Shown here piece after piece: positions 53,274 through 61,990 of a stretch of 64,000 nucleotides of DNA. The position numbers and the translations under genes are program-made. The first letter of the stretch is position 1. The number at the start of each line of letters is the position of its first letter. The notes under the pieces were generated by a model. That model worked only from the letters and a program-made list of their open reading frames with translations, did no database searches and had not been told where the DNA came from. Source of the DNA: Paenibacillus abyssi (GTDB lineage Bacteria; Bacillota; Bacilli; Paenibacillales; Paenibacillaceae); assembly GCF_014640295.1 (NCBI RefSeq), contig NZ_BMGR01000001.1:310001-374000 (forward strand). The letters are read 5' to 3'.

Positions 53274-53324
53274 AAGCTATAAAAATGACCGTTTTTCAGG
53301 TCAACTGGAAAAGGGTGAGAGATC

Positions 53325-54026
53325 ATGGAACAACAAGAACGCTTATTAGTCATTGAAGATGAAGATAGTATTGCCCGCATATTACAATTGGAGCTTGAAC
53401 ATGAAGGATATACGGTAGGCCGTGCAGAGAATGGCCGGTTGGGCTTGGAGATGGCGATGAGCGGGGAGTGGGATCTTCTGCTGCTGGACGTTATGCTGCC
53501 TGAGTTGAACGGGATCGAAGTGCTTCGCAGGCTTCGCAATGCCGGAAATCCGATACCTATTATACTGTTGACTGCAAGAGACACAGTGCCGGATAAAGTC
53601 AGCGGCTTTGAACATGGGGCCAATGATTACATTACCAAACCGTTTGCAATGGAGGAGCTGCTCGCTAGAGTCCGCAATTTGCTGCGGATATTTCAACAGC
53701 AAAGTCGTGAAACCGAGGGTGCTGATGTCATGAAGGTCGCCGATCTGACCATTGAATTACGCACCCGCAAAGTGTCGCGCAAGGAAGTGGCGATCGAGCT
53801 TACGCCGCGCGAGTTTGAACTGCTTGTCTATTTAGCGGAGAACAAAAACCAGGAAAAATCCCGTGAAGAAATATTATCCGAAGTATGGGGTTACGATTTT
53901 ATCGGTGAGACGAACCTGGTGGATGTGTATATTCGATACTTGAGACAGAAAATAGATAAAGGGTTTCGGTATAAGCTTATTCATACCGTGAGAGGCGTAG
54001 GCTATATGCTCAAGGAGCCGGAATGA
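53325..54026 (+). CDS. OmpR/PhoB-type response regulator
   Basis: A 233-residue DNA-binding regulator. The receiver has the acidic pair IEDED (about 10-14), phosphoacceptor D55 in LLLLDVMLPE, T/S in LLTAR, and K in YITKPF. The C-terminal winged helix has LTPREFELLVYLAENK and DVYIRYLRQKID, ending HTVRGVGYML. It resembles B. subtilis YkoG and the ArlR group. The stop overlaps the kinase ATG (ATGA). Targets unknown; the adjacent NlpC/P60 gene is a candidate by position only. Confidence 0.93.
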   Translation: MEQQERLLVIEDEDSIARILQLELEHEGYTVGRAENGRLGLEMAMSGEWDLLLLDVMLPELNGIEVLRRLRNAGNPIPIILLTARDTVPDKVSGFEHGANDYITKPFAMEELLARVRNLLRIFQQQSRETEGADVMKVADLTIELRTRKVSRKEVAIELTPREFELLVYLAENKNQEKSREEILSEVWGYDFIGETNLVDVYIRYLRQKIDKGFRYKLIHTVRGVGYMLKEPE

Positions 54027-55384
54027 TGACGCTGCGCAAGAGATTCACGCTGTTCACCATTTTTTGGCTTATTTTCATCCTGATCTTGTTCAATATTTTC
54101 GTTTATTTCTTTGTGATAAAGATTACAACTCGCAGTGAGCAGTCGCTGCTGGCCAATAAAGTCAATTTGCTGCTTGAGAACAAAAAGATTCAGGAGACGG
54201 GTTCACTGGATGATCCGAACCTTCTCAGCGAATTTTATAATGTGAACGAAATGATCCGTATTGTCAGCACGTCGGGTTATGTACTCAATCAGATCGGTGC
54301 GGATGAAGAGCTGCTGTCCATGCCGGTAGAATTCAGTTGGAATCATGATACGGGTATCAAGACCTATGCCGGCAAAAGGGTTATCTATTTTAAAGTGCCG
54401 TTATATGACAATATGAATGTAATCGGGATGCTGGAGATCGTCCGAAAGCTGAATTTGCTTGACAGCTATCTGCAAATATTAGTCGGCGCCTTAACGGTTA
54501 CGAGTCTCGGAGCCATTCTGTTTGCAATTTTTGGCACCTATTGGTTCACGTCAAGGCTAACCTCGCCGATCCAGCATATGGTTCAAACGATGAGGGAAAT
54601 CGATCGAAGCGGTAAGCTTAGGCAGATCCAATTAGATGGCAGAGAAGAATCGGCTGAGCTTCAGCAGTTGATTCGTGCCTTCAACCAGATGATCGAGCGG
54701 CTTGACCGTACCTTTGAGAGACAGAAGCAATTCGTTGCGGATGCTTCGCATGAGTTGAAAACGCCATTGACCGTCATAAGCAGCTACGCGGGAATGCTCA
54801 AGCGGTGGGGCAGAAACGACGAGAAGGTAAGAGATGAGGCAGTGGAAGCAATATCGAATGAAGCGCAGAGGCTGCAAAATCTGACGAAATCGATGCTGAT
54901 GCTGGCCGAAGCCGAGCAGGAAGACTGGTTAAGGCTGGGCACCTTCGATGTGGTGAAAATGGTCGATGAGCTCGCCGATATGATGAACACTACCTTTCAT
55001 CGCACGATCCGCGTGCATTCTGAGCCTATCGGCGTCCGAATGACAGCGGACAAGGATAAAGTCAGGCAGTTGTTAGTCATTCTTATCGATAACGCCATCA
55101 AATACAGCAAAGAACCGATTGATATCACAATCAGTTCGACGAAGAATATGATTCGAATCGATGTAAAAGATAAGGGCATGGGGATACCGGAGGAGGAAAT
55201 TCCGCATCTGTTTGAACGTTTTTATCGGGTGGATGGAGCGAGAAGCCGGGCGACCGGCGGTGTCGGTCTGGGGCTTTCAATCGCGAAGCGGATTGTAGAG
55301 CTGCATGACGGCAATATCGAAGTGTTCAGCAAGCTGAATAAGGGAACGACAATTGCGATCCAGTTCCCGAAAAAAAACAATTGA
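54023..55384 (+). CDS. sensor histidine kinase (YkoH/ArlS-like)
   Basis: A 453-residue membrane kinase partnered with the regulator before it. The first membrane helix is at about 12-34, an extracytoplasmic sensor domain of about 125 residues follows, and the second helix is at about 157-180, then a HAMP linker (RLTSPIQHMVQTM). The phosphoacceptor is H243 in ASHELKTPLTV. ATPase boxes: N in IDNAIKYS, G1 DKGMGIPEE, and G2 RATGGVGLGLSI. The signal is unknown. Its last codons are part of the hairpin that terminates the opposite NlpC/P60 gene. Confidence 0.93.
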   Translation: MMTLRKRFTLFTIFWLIFILILFNIFVYFFVIKITTRSEQSLLANKVNLLLENKKIQETGSLDDPNLLSEFYNVNEMIRIVSTSGYVLNQIGADEELLSMPVEFSWNHDTGIKTYAGKRVIYFKVPLYDNMNVIGMLEIVRKLNLLDSYLQILVGALTVTSLGAILFAIFGTYWFTSRLTSPIQHMVQTMREIDRSGKLRQIQLDGREESAELQQLIRAFNQMIERLDRTFERQKQFVADASHELKTPLTVISSYAGMLKRWGRNDEKVRDEAVEAISNEAQRLQNLTKSMLMLAEAEQEDWLRLGTFDVVKMVDELADMMNTTFHRTIRVHSEPIGVRMTADKDKVRQLLVILIDNAIKYSKEPIDITISSTKNMIRIDVKDKGMGIPEEEIPHLFERFYRVDGARSRATGGVGLGLSIAKRIVELHDGNIEVFSKLNKGTTIAIQFPKKNN

Positions 55385-55406
55385 TCGGTGTTTAAGCCGA
55401 TCAATT
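55379..55406 (-). terminator. terminator of the NlpC/P60 gene, overlapping the kinase stop
   Basis: AATTGATCGG and CCGATCAATT, perfect 10-bp arms. On the minus strand the hairpin is followed by GTTTTTTTTC, an excellent tract; on the plus strand the tail is poor. The stem includes the TGA of the kinase gene. Confidence 0.85.
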
Positions 55407-55432
55407 GTTAATGGTATTAACCTTAAAATTCA

Positions 55433-55933
55433 TTATGAAATGACTCTGCGCGCTGTTACATAATTTTTCTTCCAATGCGGAGTATCAAGGCTGGTGAACT
55501 TAACTCCGCCGGCGCCAAATGTGTGCAGCATCATGTTGTTTCCGGCATAAACGCCTACATGGCCAATGCTGTTCCCTGTACGGGATGGGACTTTGAAGAA
55601 AACGAGATCTCCTTTTTTCAGATTGCCTTTCAGCACTTTATAACCTTTAGTCGCCTGCGCTTTGGATGTGCGCGGCAGCTTTATTCCGTTCTTCTTATAA
55701 ATATACTGGGTAAAAGAGGAACAATCAAAGGCATAGGTTATGCCTGAAGGTGCGCCAAATTTATATGGGACGCCTAAATATTTCTTTCCCGAATTGATAA
55801 TGTTGTTGGCTTTAGTTGTAGAAGATACTGCCGCACTGACCGGGGCAGCTTGTCCAAAGCCTAGCATTGTGAATCCGATTGTCGCGCACAGACCGACGCT
55901 GATGACTTTGCGGATAAGTTTGGTCTTTAACAC
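55433..55933 (-). CDS. secreted NlpC/P60 cell-wall peptidase
   Basis: A 166-residue exported D,L-endopeptidase-type protein. A signal peptide (residues 1-35, cleavage near VSAA) precedes a single C40 domain with no LysM or SH3 wall-binding module. The catalytic set is C71 (AFDCSSF), H125 (SIGHVGVY) and H137 (MMLHTFG). It probably cuts peptidoglycan stem peptides. A minimal architecture like this is common among small Paenibacillus wall hydrolases. It converges on the histidine kinase gene, sharing the terminator region. Confidence 0.92.
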   Translation of the reverse strand: MLKTKLIRKVISVGLCATIGFTMLGFGQAAPVSAAVSSTTKANNIINSGKKYLGVPYKFGAPSGITYAFDCSSFTQYIYKKNGIKLPRTSKAQATKGYKVLKGNLKKGDLVFFKVPSRTGNSIGHVGVYAGNNMMLHTFGAGGVKFTSLDTPHWKKNYVTARRVIS

Positions 55934-56102
55934 TTGTCTAATCCCTCCATCTTTTTTTTCTCAGCGGTTACTGGGACTACTATAACAAAAAATTCGTTCC
56001 CTAAAGTTTAACAAGGAGAAAATAAATATAGATGGGGACTAGGTTTTATTTGATTTATTAAAATAAAATAAGAATTCTTTAATGAAAAAGGAGAGAGAAT
56101 AT

Positions 56103-56957
56103 ATGAAATTTCGCGTGGCGGCCGTCCAATATGAATTGGCGGATATCGATTCTTTTGATGAGTTTGCAGAGCAGGTGCATCATTACATAAAGAATGCGGC
56201 GGAATATGGCGTGCAATTTGTGCTGTTTCCAGAATTCATGACTACGCAGCTGTTGTCTATTGGCGATGAAGAAGGCAATCCGCTTCCAATCGAACGGCTG
56301 CCTGATTTTACAGATGCGTATACGGCATTGTTTAAACAATTGGCGCAGCAGTATCAGATCTATATTGCGGCGGGTACTCATGTCGTTCAAGTAGGGGATA
56401 AACGGAGAAATACCGCATTTTTATTCCATCCTGACGGAAAGGTGGACCAACAAGCGAAACTCCATATGACCCCTACAGAGGTTCAGGAATGGAACATGTC
56501 GCCCGGTGATGGTTTGGAAGTATTCGAGACTGCATTTGGTACAATCGCGCTATTGACCTGTTACGATATTGAATTTCCAGAGATCGTCCGCATGGCGAGA
56601 GCAAAAGGGGCCGATGTCATCTTCTGTCCTTCCTGTACGGATGACCGCCATGGTTTTTATCGCGTCCGTTACTGCTGCCATGCCAGGGCAGTTGAGAACC
56701 AGGTTTATATCGTTACGACTGGAACGGTCGGATCGCTTCGCAAAGTGGATTTCATGCGCGCCAATTACGGACAGGCTGCTGTCATCTCGCCTAACGATAT
56801 TCCATTCCCGCCTGCAGGCATCGTTACGCAGGGCGAGATTAACCAGGACATGCTCGTTGTAGCAGACTTGGATCTGAAGCTGCTCAATGACGTCCGTCTT
56901 GCCGGGTCTGTTACGACCTGGCGCGACCGCCGCACCGATCTTTATCCGGACTGGTAA
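56103..56957 (+). CDS. carbon-nitrogen hydrolase (nitrilase superfamily)
   Basis: A 284-residue enzyme that cleaves an amide or similar C-N bond. The catalytic triad is visible: Glu in LFPEFMTT, Lys in AKLHMTPTE, and Cys in LLTCYDIEFPE. Start ATG 56103 behind AAAAAGGAGAGAG; an ATG 21 bases earlier lies before that site. It is followed by two GNAT-type genes. In B. subtilis YhcX and many relatives, a GNAT domain and a nitrilase domain are fused in one protein; here they appear as separate neighbouring genes. Substrate unknown. Confidence 0.9.
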   Translation: MKFRVAAVQYELADIDSFDEFAEQVHHYIKNAAEYGVQFVLFPEFMTTQLLSIGDEEGNPLPIERLPDFTDAYTALFKQLAQQYQIYIAAGTHVVQVGDKRRNTAFLFHPDGKVDQQAKLHMTPTEVQEWNMSPGDGLEVFETAFGTIALLTCYDIEFPEIVRMARAKGADVIFCPSCTDDRHGFYRVRYCCHARAVENQVYIVTTGTVGSLRKVDFMRANYGQAAVISPNDIPFPPAGIVTQGEINQDMLVVADLDLKLLNDVRLAGSVTTWRDRRTDLYPDW

Positions 56958-56987
56958 TCACACTCGTTAAAGCCTGGAGGGAATAAT

Positions 56988-57665
56988 TTGCATAAAAAGC
57001 TAATCGTATTTTCGGAACAGAAGCCCGTCAAAGTAACGATTCGTAATTATACGGCGGAGGATTTCGATGCTATGATCGCGATCCAGCAGCAAAGCTTCCC
57101 TCCGCCGTTTCCCTCAGAGCTTTGGTGGAATAAAGAGCAGCTGCATGAGCATGTCACCCGTTTTCCCGAAGGCGCGCTCTGTGCGGAAGCGGATGGTAAG
57201 CTAATCGGTTCAATGACCGGACTGCGGGTTGGTGACGATCAGCTCGGGGATACGCACAGCTGGTCGCAAATTACGGATGACGGCTATATCAGAAATCACG
57301 ATCCGAATGGCGACAGCCTATACGTAGTCGATATTTGCGTCGTTCCTGAATTCCGGAAAGCCGGCATCGGCAAGTGGTTAATGTTATCGATGTATGAAGT
57401 CGTGGTGCATCTTAGGCTGAAGCGATTACTGGGCGGAGGAAGGATGCCCGGCTATCACCGCTATGCTCATGAGGCGACAGCGGAACAGTATCTCAATCAT
57501 GTCATTACGGGGCTGTGGAAGGATCCTGTCATTACTTTTTTGCTGCGCTGCGGCCGTATGCCCGTTGGCGTTGTGAAAAATTATCTGGAGGACGATGAAT
57601 CGCATAATTACGCCGCTCTAATGGAATGGCGCAATCCCTTTATAAAAAATGGAGAGGAAGAATGA
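56988..57665 (+). CDS. GNAT N-acetyltransferase, probable partner of the nitrilase
   Basis: A 225-residue acyl-CoA-dependent transferase. It has a basic start (HKKLIVFSEQKPVKVTIRNY), then the GNAT core: FDAMIAIQQQSFPPPFPSE, a central strand in LYVVDICVVPEFRKAGIGKWL that holds the CoA-binding R-x-x-G-I-G loop, and LLGGGRMPGYHRY. The sequence matches the GNAT half of the GNAT-nitrilase fusions. TTG start at 56988 with GGAGGG upstream. Its end overlaps the ribosome site of the next gene; all three are probably one operon. Confidence 0.85.
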   Translation: MHKKLIVFSEQKPVKVTIRNYTAEDFDAMIAIQQQSFPPPFPSELWWNKEQLHEHVTRFPEGALCAEADGKLIGSMTGLRVGDDQLGDTHSWSQITDDGYIRNHDPNGDSLYVVDICVVPEFRKAGIGKWLMLSMYEVVVHLRLKRLLGGGRMPGYHRYAHEATAEQYLNHVITGLWKDPVITFLLRCGRMPVGVVKNYLEDDESHNYAALMEWRNPFIKNGEEE

Positions 57666-57669
57666 TTAC

Positions 57670-58338
57670 ATGGATTATATTCGCATTACTTCAATTCAAC
57701 AACCGCTGTTTCCATTAATGCACCGTTTAATGCAGGAAGTGTTTCCTCCTGAAGAGGTGCTTGAATATTCATTATGGGAAGAACCGATTCAAGATCCGGA
57801 CATCCATGTTTATGTCGCGGTTCACGAGGGGGAGGTTGTCGGAGCGACGGAATACCGGTATTATGCTGATTTTCGCACAGCAATGACCGATTTTACCATA
57901 ATCGGCAAGCCGGGTCTAGGCATCGGGCGTTTCCTGCTTAAAAATCGCGAGCGCGATATCAAACGACTGGCGTCTGCAGCCGGTAACGAACCGATTGGCA
58001 TGTTCGCCGAAATCTATGATCCTTATCAAGTTGAGCACAGCTTCGGCGGGGTGACGCCGATGAACCCATATGTTCGCCGCGAAGTACTGTCGCATATTGG
58101 TTACAAGCGGATCGACATGGCTTACGTTCATCCATCCTGGGATCATCAAGGCCAAGCGGTATCCGGATTAGACTTGTGCTTCTTGCCTGCAGACGAGAAT
58201 CTGGAAGAACTGCCGGCTTCGCTCGTGTATGATTTCTTGGACCGTTATTACAGTGCACTGCCGAATAAACCGCAGGATTGGCTGACCATGATGGCGGAAT
58301 TAAAATCTAAACAATCAGTGGCGCTCAAGCCTCTGTAA
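57670..58338 (+). CDS. GNAT-like protein
   Basis: A 222-residue protein with GNAT features: HVYVAVHEGEVVGATEYRYY (beta strands 2-4) and GKPGLGIGRFLLKNRERDI, a CoA-type G-x-G-x-G loop. The residues after 120 (YVRREVLSHIGYKRIDMAYV) fit the last strands. No substrate can be named. It likely starts at ATG 57670 (GAGAGGAAG upstream); an earlier ATG at 57649 overlaps the previous gene. Third gene of the nitrilase cluster. Similar proteins often follow the GNAT-nitrilase fusion in Bacilli (impression, not verified). Confidence 0.75.
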   Translation: MDYIRITSIQQPLFPLMHRLMQEVFPPEEVLEYSLWEEPIQDPDIHVYVAVHEGEVVGATEYRYYADFRTAMTDFTIIGKPGLGIGRFLLKNRERDIKRLASAAGNEPIGMFAEIYDPYQVEHSFGGVTPMNPYVRREVLSHIGYKRIDMAYVHPSWDHQGQAVSGLDLCFLPADENLEELPASLVYDFLDRYYSALPNKPQDWLTMMAELKSKQSVALKPL

Positions 58339-58354
58339 AGAAAGGCGCATGCCA

Positions 58355-59134
58355 ATGACGAGAATTACGTTCTTGGGAACCGGAGATGCTATGGGCGTCC
58401 CGCGCGCTTACTGTGATTGTAAGGTATGTGAGGAGGCGAGAGCCAGCGGTGTCAACCGCAGGCTCCGCTCCTCTTTGCTTATTCATGATCAGAAGAGCGG
58501 AGATACATTCATTGATTGCGGACCCGATTGGGGAAGGCAGATGGAGTTGGCGGGATTACGCTCATTGGACCGCATTCTGATCACCCATGCGCACTTCGAT
58601 CATATCGGCGGCATGGTGGAATGGGCGGATGCCTGCCGCTGGCAGGGCCGGAGAGGCCAGGTCTATGCTCCTGAAAAAGTGATTAAGGAAATCTGTAACC
58701 GCTTCCCATGGCTCGGAAATCATCTCGAATTTCATTCGTTAGCTGCATCGTTACAGATTGGTGAGTGGAGAGTGCAAAGCTGGGAGGTTAATCACGGCAA
58801 GAATGGCTTTTCCTTTGCTTTTCGCTTCGATCATGAGAAGACGCAAGAGGCATGGGCTTACTGTTCCGATGCGATCGCGCTAACCGAAGAACAGCTGGCT
58901 CCTTTGTATGGGCTGGATCTGTTAATCTTAGGGACCAGCTTTTACAAGGAGAATTTCCCGTTCGAAACACGTTCGGTCTATGACGTCACGGAAGCGATTG
59001 GTTTATTGGAAACGTTATCCCCTAAGCAGGCTGTTTTTACGCATTTATCACATGATATCGATCTGCGTACAAAATACAGCCTGCCCGAGCATACATCATT
59101 TGCAACGACGGGGATGTCGCTTAATTTCTCATAA
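58355..59134 (+). CDS. metallo-beta-lactamase-fold hydrolase (PhnP-like)
   Basis: A 259-residue metal-dependent hydrolase. Motifs: FLGTGDAMGVP (residues 6-16), the N-terminal Cys pair YCDCKVC typical of PhnP-like proteins, IDCGPDW, the metal-binding HAHFDH, the later Asp in CSDAIAL, and His in THLSHDID. PhnP hydrolyses cyclic phosphodiesters; other relatives cut RNA. ATG 58355 has AGAAAGG 10 bases upstream; the ATG 6 bases earlier is too close to that site. Its stop codon directly abuts the stop of the convergent ydbT gene. Confidence 0.87.
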   Translation: MTRITFLGTGDAMGVPRAYCDCKVCEEARASGVNRRLRSSLLIHDQKSGDTFIDCGPDWGRQMELAGLRSLDRILITHAHFDHIGGMVEWADACRWQGRRGQVYAPEKVIKEICNRFPWLGNHLEFHSLAASLQIGEWRVQSWEVNHGKNGFSFAFRFDHEKTQEAWAYCSDAIALTEEQLAPLYGLDLLILGTSFYKENFPFETRSVYDVTEAIGLLETLSPKQAVFTHLSHDIDLRTKYSLPEHTSFATTGMSLNFS

Positions 59135-60625
59135 TTATTTACTCTGCTGCGGGGGATTCACTTTTTTGCCTATCATCCACGTTTTTAGTTCCATACCAAT
59201 GTTAAATGGCAGGTGCTTGATATAGAAAAGAGCCGGCAGTGCGCCTGAAGTCAGTGCGATATTAAGAGTCGCAAGCTCTTTCCGAACTTGAAAGACAGAC
59301 TGGGAGAGCCGGTTCCATTGAATTCTTCGTTTGGGAACCAGTATGCGATGCCTGTTGAAGCTGCCGTATTGTATGGCGATCTGCTGCTGCAGCAAGCTCC
59401 AGCCCGTCTGCCTGTAACGAAGCCACGACCACAGAACGGCCAGCAGCGGAAGAAGCAAAGCGAACCAACCGAGTGAATAGGGTATCCATATAATCGCCGG
59501 TATGGATATCGCTAACGTCAGGATGACCGGAACCAGCATGAAGCTCAGCAGCGAACGTTTTCCCAGCCGGCTCCATTCATCGGCCAATTGATATTGGGGA
59601 GTAAACCGCGCCAGAAAGGCTGCCAATTCCCGCTCCCGCACAAGCGGAAACAGTATGGCGGATTCTCCCTCTTTGCCTGCATAACCTGCTGATACGATAT
59701 GAACGGTCACCAAGCCAAACGGACGGCGGAAAACATTCTCCACAAGATGAACAGCTTGAATGCGTTGAAGAGGGACGGTTACCTGTTTACGCTCGAGCAG
59801 CCCGCGTTCGATAACCAACTTGTCTCCTTTTAATTGGAGTGTGAAACCATACTCCCTGATTGATGTGAAAAGCACGGCCAGCAGCCATGCGATGACGATA
59901 AGAAAGACAATTAGCCACACGATTTGCGCCGAGCCCATCCAGTAGGATATAAATCCCCAGATATCAAGGGTTTCAGCCAACCACTCATCCAGCTGCGAAT
60001 ATGCGGCGCCTATAACGGCCAAGACAACGCCGATTTTCCCGGACGTCGTGCTGTAGATCAACAGATCGCTAAAGGATAATCTAATCCGCTGTTCAACAGG
60101 AGCAGCTTTCTCTACCGGGGTCGCTTGCGGCACATCTGATATAATCTCCGGTTGTGAGACCTCCATTAATCCGAGCGCGATCCGTATTTGTTCCGCTTCC
60201 CGGCCTGAGATTGCGTTCAGGACAACCTCCGGCTTTTTGCCGCCAGCGGTCTCAACCTGCAGCTTCAAAAGTCCGAAAATCCGGTGCAGAACGCCCGCCG
60301 TCGTATCGACCGCCTGTACGCGGTCTTTGGTGATCCACAGCTTTTTGCGGATGAAAATGCCGTGATCGACCCGCAGAGAGCCTTGGTCAAGGTAATAAAC
60401 GAAGCGGTACCACGTCAGCAGCCCGATCGTAAGCATAATGATCATCATAACCGCGATTCCGCCAAACAGCCACAGCCAGTTGATATCATCGCGAAACACT
60501 GTAGTGAGGATAAAAGCAATCATGGGATACAAGAGATCCTTCACCGATTTACCTATAAAAAAGATGACCGACACCGGATGAAGACGTCTGCTGGTTGTTA
60601 ATTCCGCGGATTCAGATTTCTTCAT
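59135..60625 (-). CDS. ydbT: bacterial PH-domain membrane protein YdbT
   Basis: A 496-residue membrane protein with three bPH2 (DUF304) domains interleaved with paired membrane helices: helices at about 15-65, a bPH2 near 68-150, helices near 190-260, a second bPH2 near 262-345, helices near 365-405, and a third domain to 470. Each domain has the short strand-rich pattern RVQAVDT or RIQAVHL. With YdbS it forms the ydbST pair; in Bacilli these are linked to resistance against some membrane-active peptides and competitor products. It overlaps ydbS by 14 bases. Confidence 0.87.
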   Translation of the reverse strand: MKKSESAELTTSRRLHPVSVIFFIGKSVKDLLYPMIAFILTTVFRDDINWLWLFGGIAVMMIIMLTIGLLTWYRFVYYLDQGSLRVDHGIFIRKKLWITKDRVQAVDTTAGVLHRIFGLLKLQVETAGGKKPEVVLNAISGREAEQIRIALGLMEVSQPEIISDVPQATPVEKAAPVEQRIRLSFSDLLIYSTTSGKIGVVLAVIGAAYSQLDEWLAETLDIWGFISYWMGSAQIVWLIVFLIVIAWLLAVLFTSIREYGFTLQLKGDKLVIERGLLERKQVTVPLQRIQAVHLVENVFRRPFGLVTVHIVSAGYAGKEGESAILFPLVRERELAAFLARFTPQYQLADEWSRLGKRSLLSFMLVPVILTLAISIPAIIWIPYSLGWFALLLPLLAVLWSWLRYRQTGWSLLQQQIAIQYGSFNRHRILVPKRRIQWNRLSQSVFQVRKELATLNIALTSGALPALFYIKHLPFNIGMELKTWMIGKKVNPPQQSK

Positions 60626-61091
60626 CGGATATCCTCGCCAAGCTTGCGATCTGTCTTCTTACCTCGTCAGCCGAACGCTCGGTCAGCGCCGGAATCTCAT
60701 GGCTTCCTGCAGCGGTGGAGAATGTGACGGTTGCTAACCCGTATTTGCGGAGAATGGGGCCTTGCTTCGTATCCACGTGCTGTACGCGAACCATCGGAAT
60801 GGTCGTTCGTTTGCGAAAGAGAATACCGTGCTTGAGGTCAACTTGATCCTCATTGATTTCATAGCGCCACTCTCTATAGTACATATTCGGTAATACGATA
60901 ATTTCAATAACAGACGTTAAACATCCCACCATCAGGGCGATCGCAAAGATCCACGCGGGCCAATCAAAACGGAGCGTTAAAAACAGCAAAATAGCGAGAA
61001 TAATCAAATAGACCGAAGCGGAAATGAAGCCCGACATCCGCCAAGCCTTCAAAGCATTGGAATCAATTCGCTGTCTTGGTTCGTTGTACAT
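60612..61091 (-). CDS. ydbS: bacterial PH-domain membrane protein YdbS
   Basis: A 159-residue protein with two membrane helices (about 18-60) followed by one bPH2 domain (YYREWRYEINEDQVDLKHG, quoted in part, then TTIPMVRVQHVDTKQGPI). It is the standard small partner of YdbT. Strong AGGAGG site. The end overlaps the ydbT start by 14 bases. thiN lies 33 bases upstream on the same strand and may share the transcript, which is probably incidental. Confidence 0.87.
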   Translation of the reverse strand: MYNEPRQRIDSNALKAWRMSGFISASVYLIILAILLFLTLRFDWPAWIFAIALMVGCLTSVIEIIVLPNMYYREWRYEINEDQVDLKHGILFRKRTTIPMVRVQHVDTKQGPILRKYGLATVTFSTAAGSHEIPALTERSADEVRRQIASLARISDEEI

Positions 61092-61124
61092 TCAGCTATT
61101 GCCTCCTATTGTTAGATTGGTTTC

Positions 61125-61766
61125 CTAGTCACGGCTTTGAATTACGAGCAGCCAACCTTGCTCGATTGTGATCTGTCCCGATGCAGCTTCCAGAACGTTA
61201 CTGATTCCGAGCGACTGTCCCATGATCAGCTTCGCATTATGAAGGGGGTAACGAAAGCCGTGCAGGTTGATGCCCTGAACCTGCGGCGTAAGCGGGAGCA
61301 GGGACACATTCGCATAGCCGCTCTGCCTGATTGTCAGCTTGTCGGTGACGAGCCGGATTTCATTATGTTCATCGACGATAGAAGCAGATATGCCTGATTG
61401 CTGTGCCATTACAAGCAAATGAATATTTGCGATGGAGTGGTCGAATCGGGTGCCGAGTGCGCCGATCAAAACAACCTCCTGAGGATTAAGCGACAATGCT
61501 TCGCGGAAAGCGAGCTCGGTATCGGTGTAATCCTTGTCAACGGGATCGTACTGCTCCGTAACCTTGCTAATCGAGCGAATACGGGAAAGCTCCTGACCGC
61601 TGACGGAATCGAAATCTCCAATCGCCAGATCGGGAGTAAAGCCGTTCATGATCAAAAATAAAGCGCCGCTATCGGCGCCGATTAACAGATCGTCTGCAAG
61701 GATATGCGATAGTGCCCAACCGCCGAGATTTCCGCCTGTGAAAATAACAACTCGCTTGATAGCCAT
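61125..61766 (-). CDS. thiN: thiamine pyrophosphokinase
   Basis: Converts thiamine to thiamine diphosphate with ATP. It has 213 residues. The active-site motifs are GADSGALFL (about 32-40), AIGDFDSVS, DYTDTELAF and GALGTRFDHSIANI. Start ATG 61766 (AGAAAGGA site); a longer frame begins 69 bases upstream but its extra residues are not family-like. A TGGTCA-N17-TATACT promoter lies about 55 bases before the start. No TPP riboswitch is visible in the leader, in keeping with a salvage kinase expressed constitutively. Confidence 0.93.
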   Translation of the reverse strand: MAIKRVVIFTGGNLGGWALSHILADDLLIGADSGALFLIMNGFTPDLAIGDFDSVSGQELSRIRSISKVTEQYDPVDKDYTDTELAFREALSLNPQEVVLIGALGTRFDHSIANIHLLVMAQQSGISASIVDEHNEIRLVTDKLTIRQSGYANVSLLPLTPQVQGINLHGFRYPLHNAKLIMGQSLGISNVLEAASGQITIEQGWLLVIQSRD

Positions 61767-61817
61767 GTAGGGATATTTCCTTTCTGAGAACGGTTGCTCC
61801 GCTTCATATACGAGAAA

Positions 61818-61846
61818 AGTATACAGCGAATCCATTCATCTGACCA
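61818..61846 (-). promoter_or_regulatory. promoter of thiN
   Basis: On the minus strand TGGTCA, 17 bases, TATACT. It lies back to back with the TRIC gene promoter. Confidence 0.5.
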
Positions 61847-61887
61847 GAAGTATCTTGCCGTTTAATTCTCCTGCCGCTGATATTGTC

Positions 61888-61916
61888 TTGCACGAACCAT
61901 GGGACGCCGCTACAAT
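61888..61916 (+). promoter_or_regulatory. sigma-A promoter of the TRIC-type gene
   Basis: TTGCAC, 17 bases, TACAAT, about 75 bases before the start codon. Confidence 0.7.
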
Positions 61917-61990
61917 GGGAAAAGACATGTTCGGACAGGTTTCGCCATTAGGCGAGATTCATCCGCTAAAGTGATTCGGGGGCATCGTAC

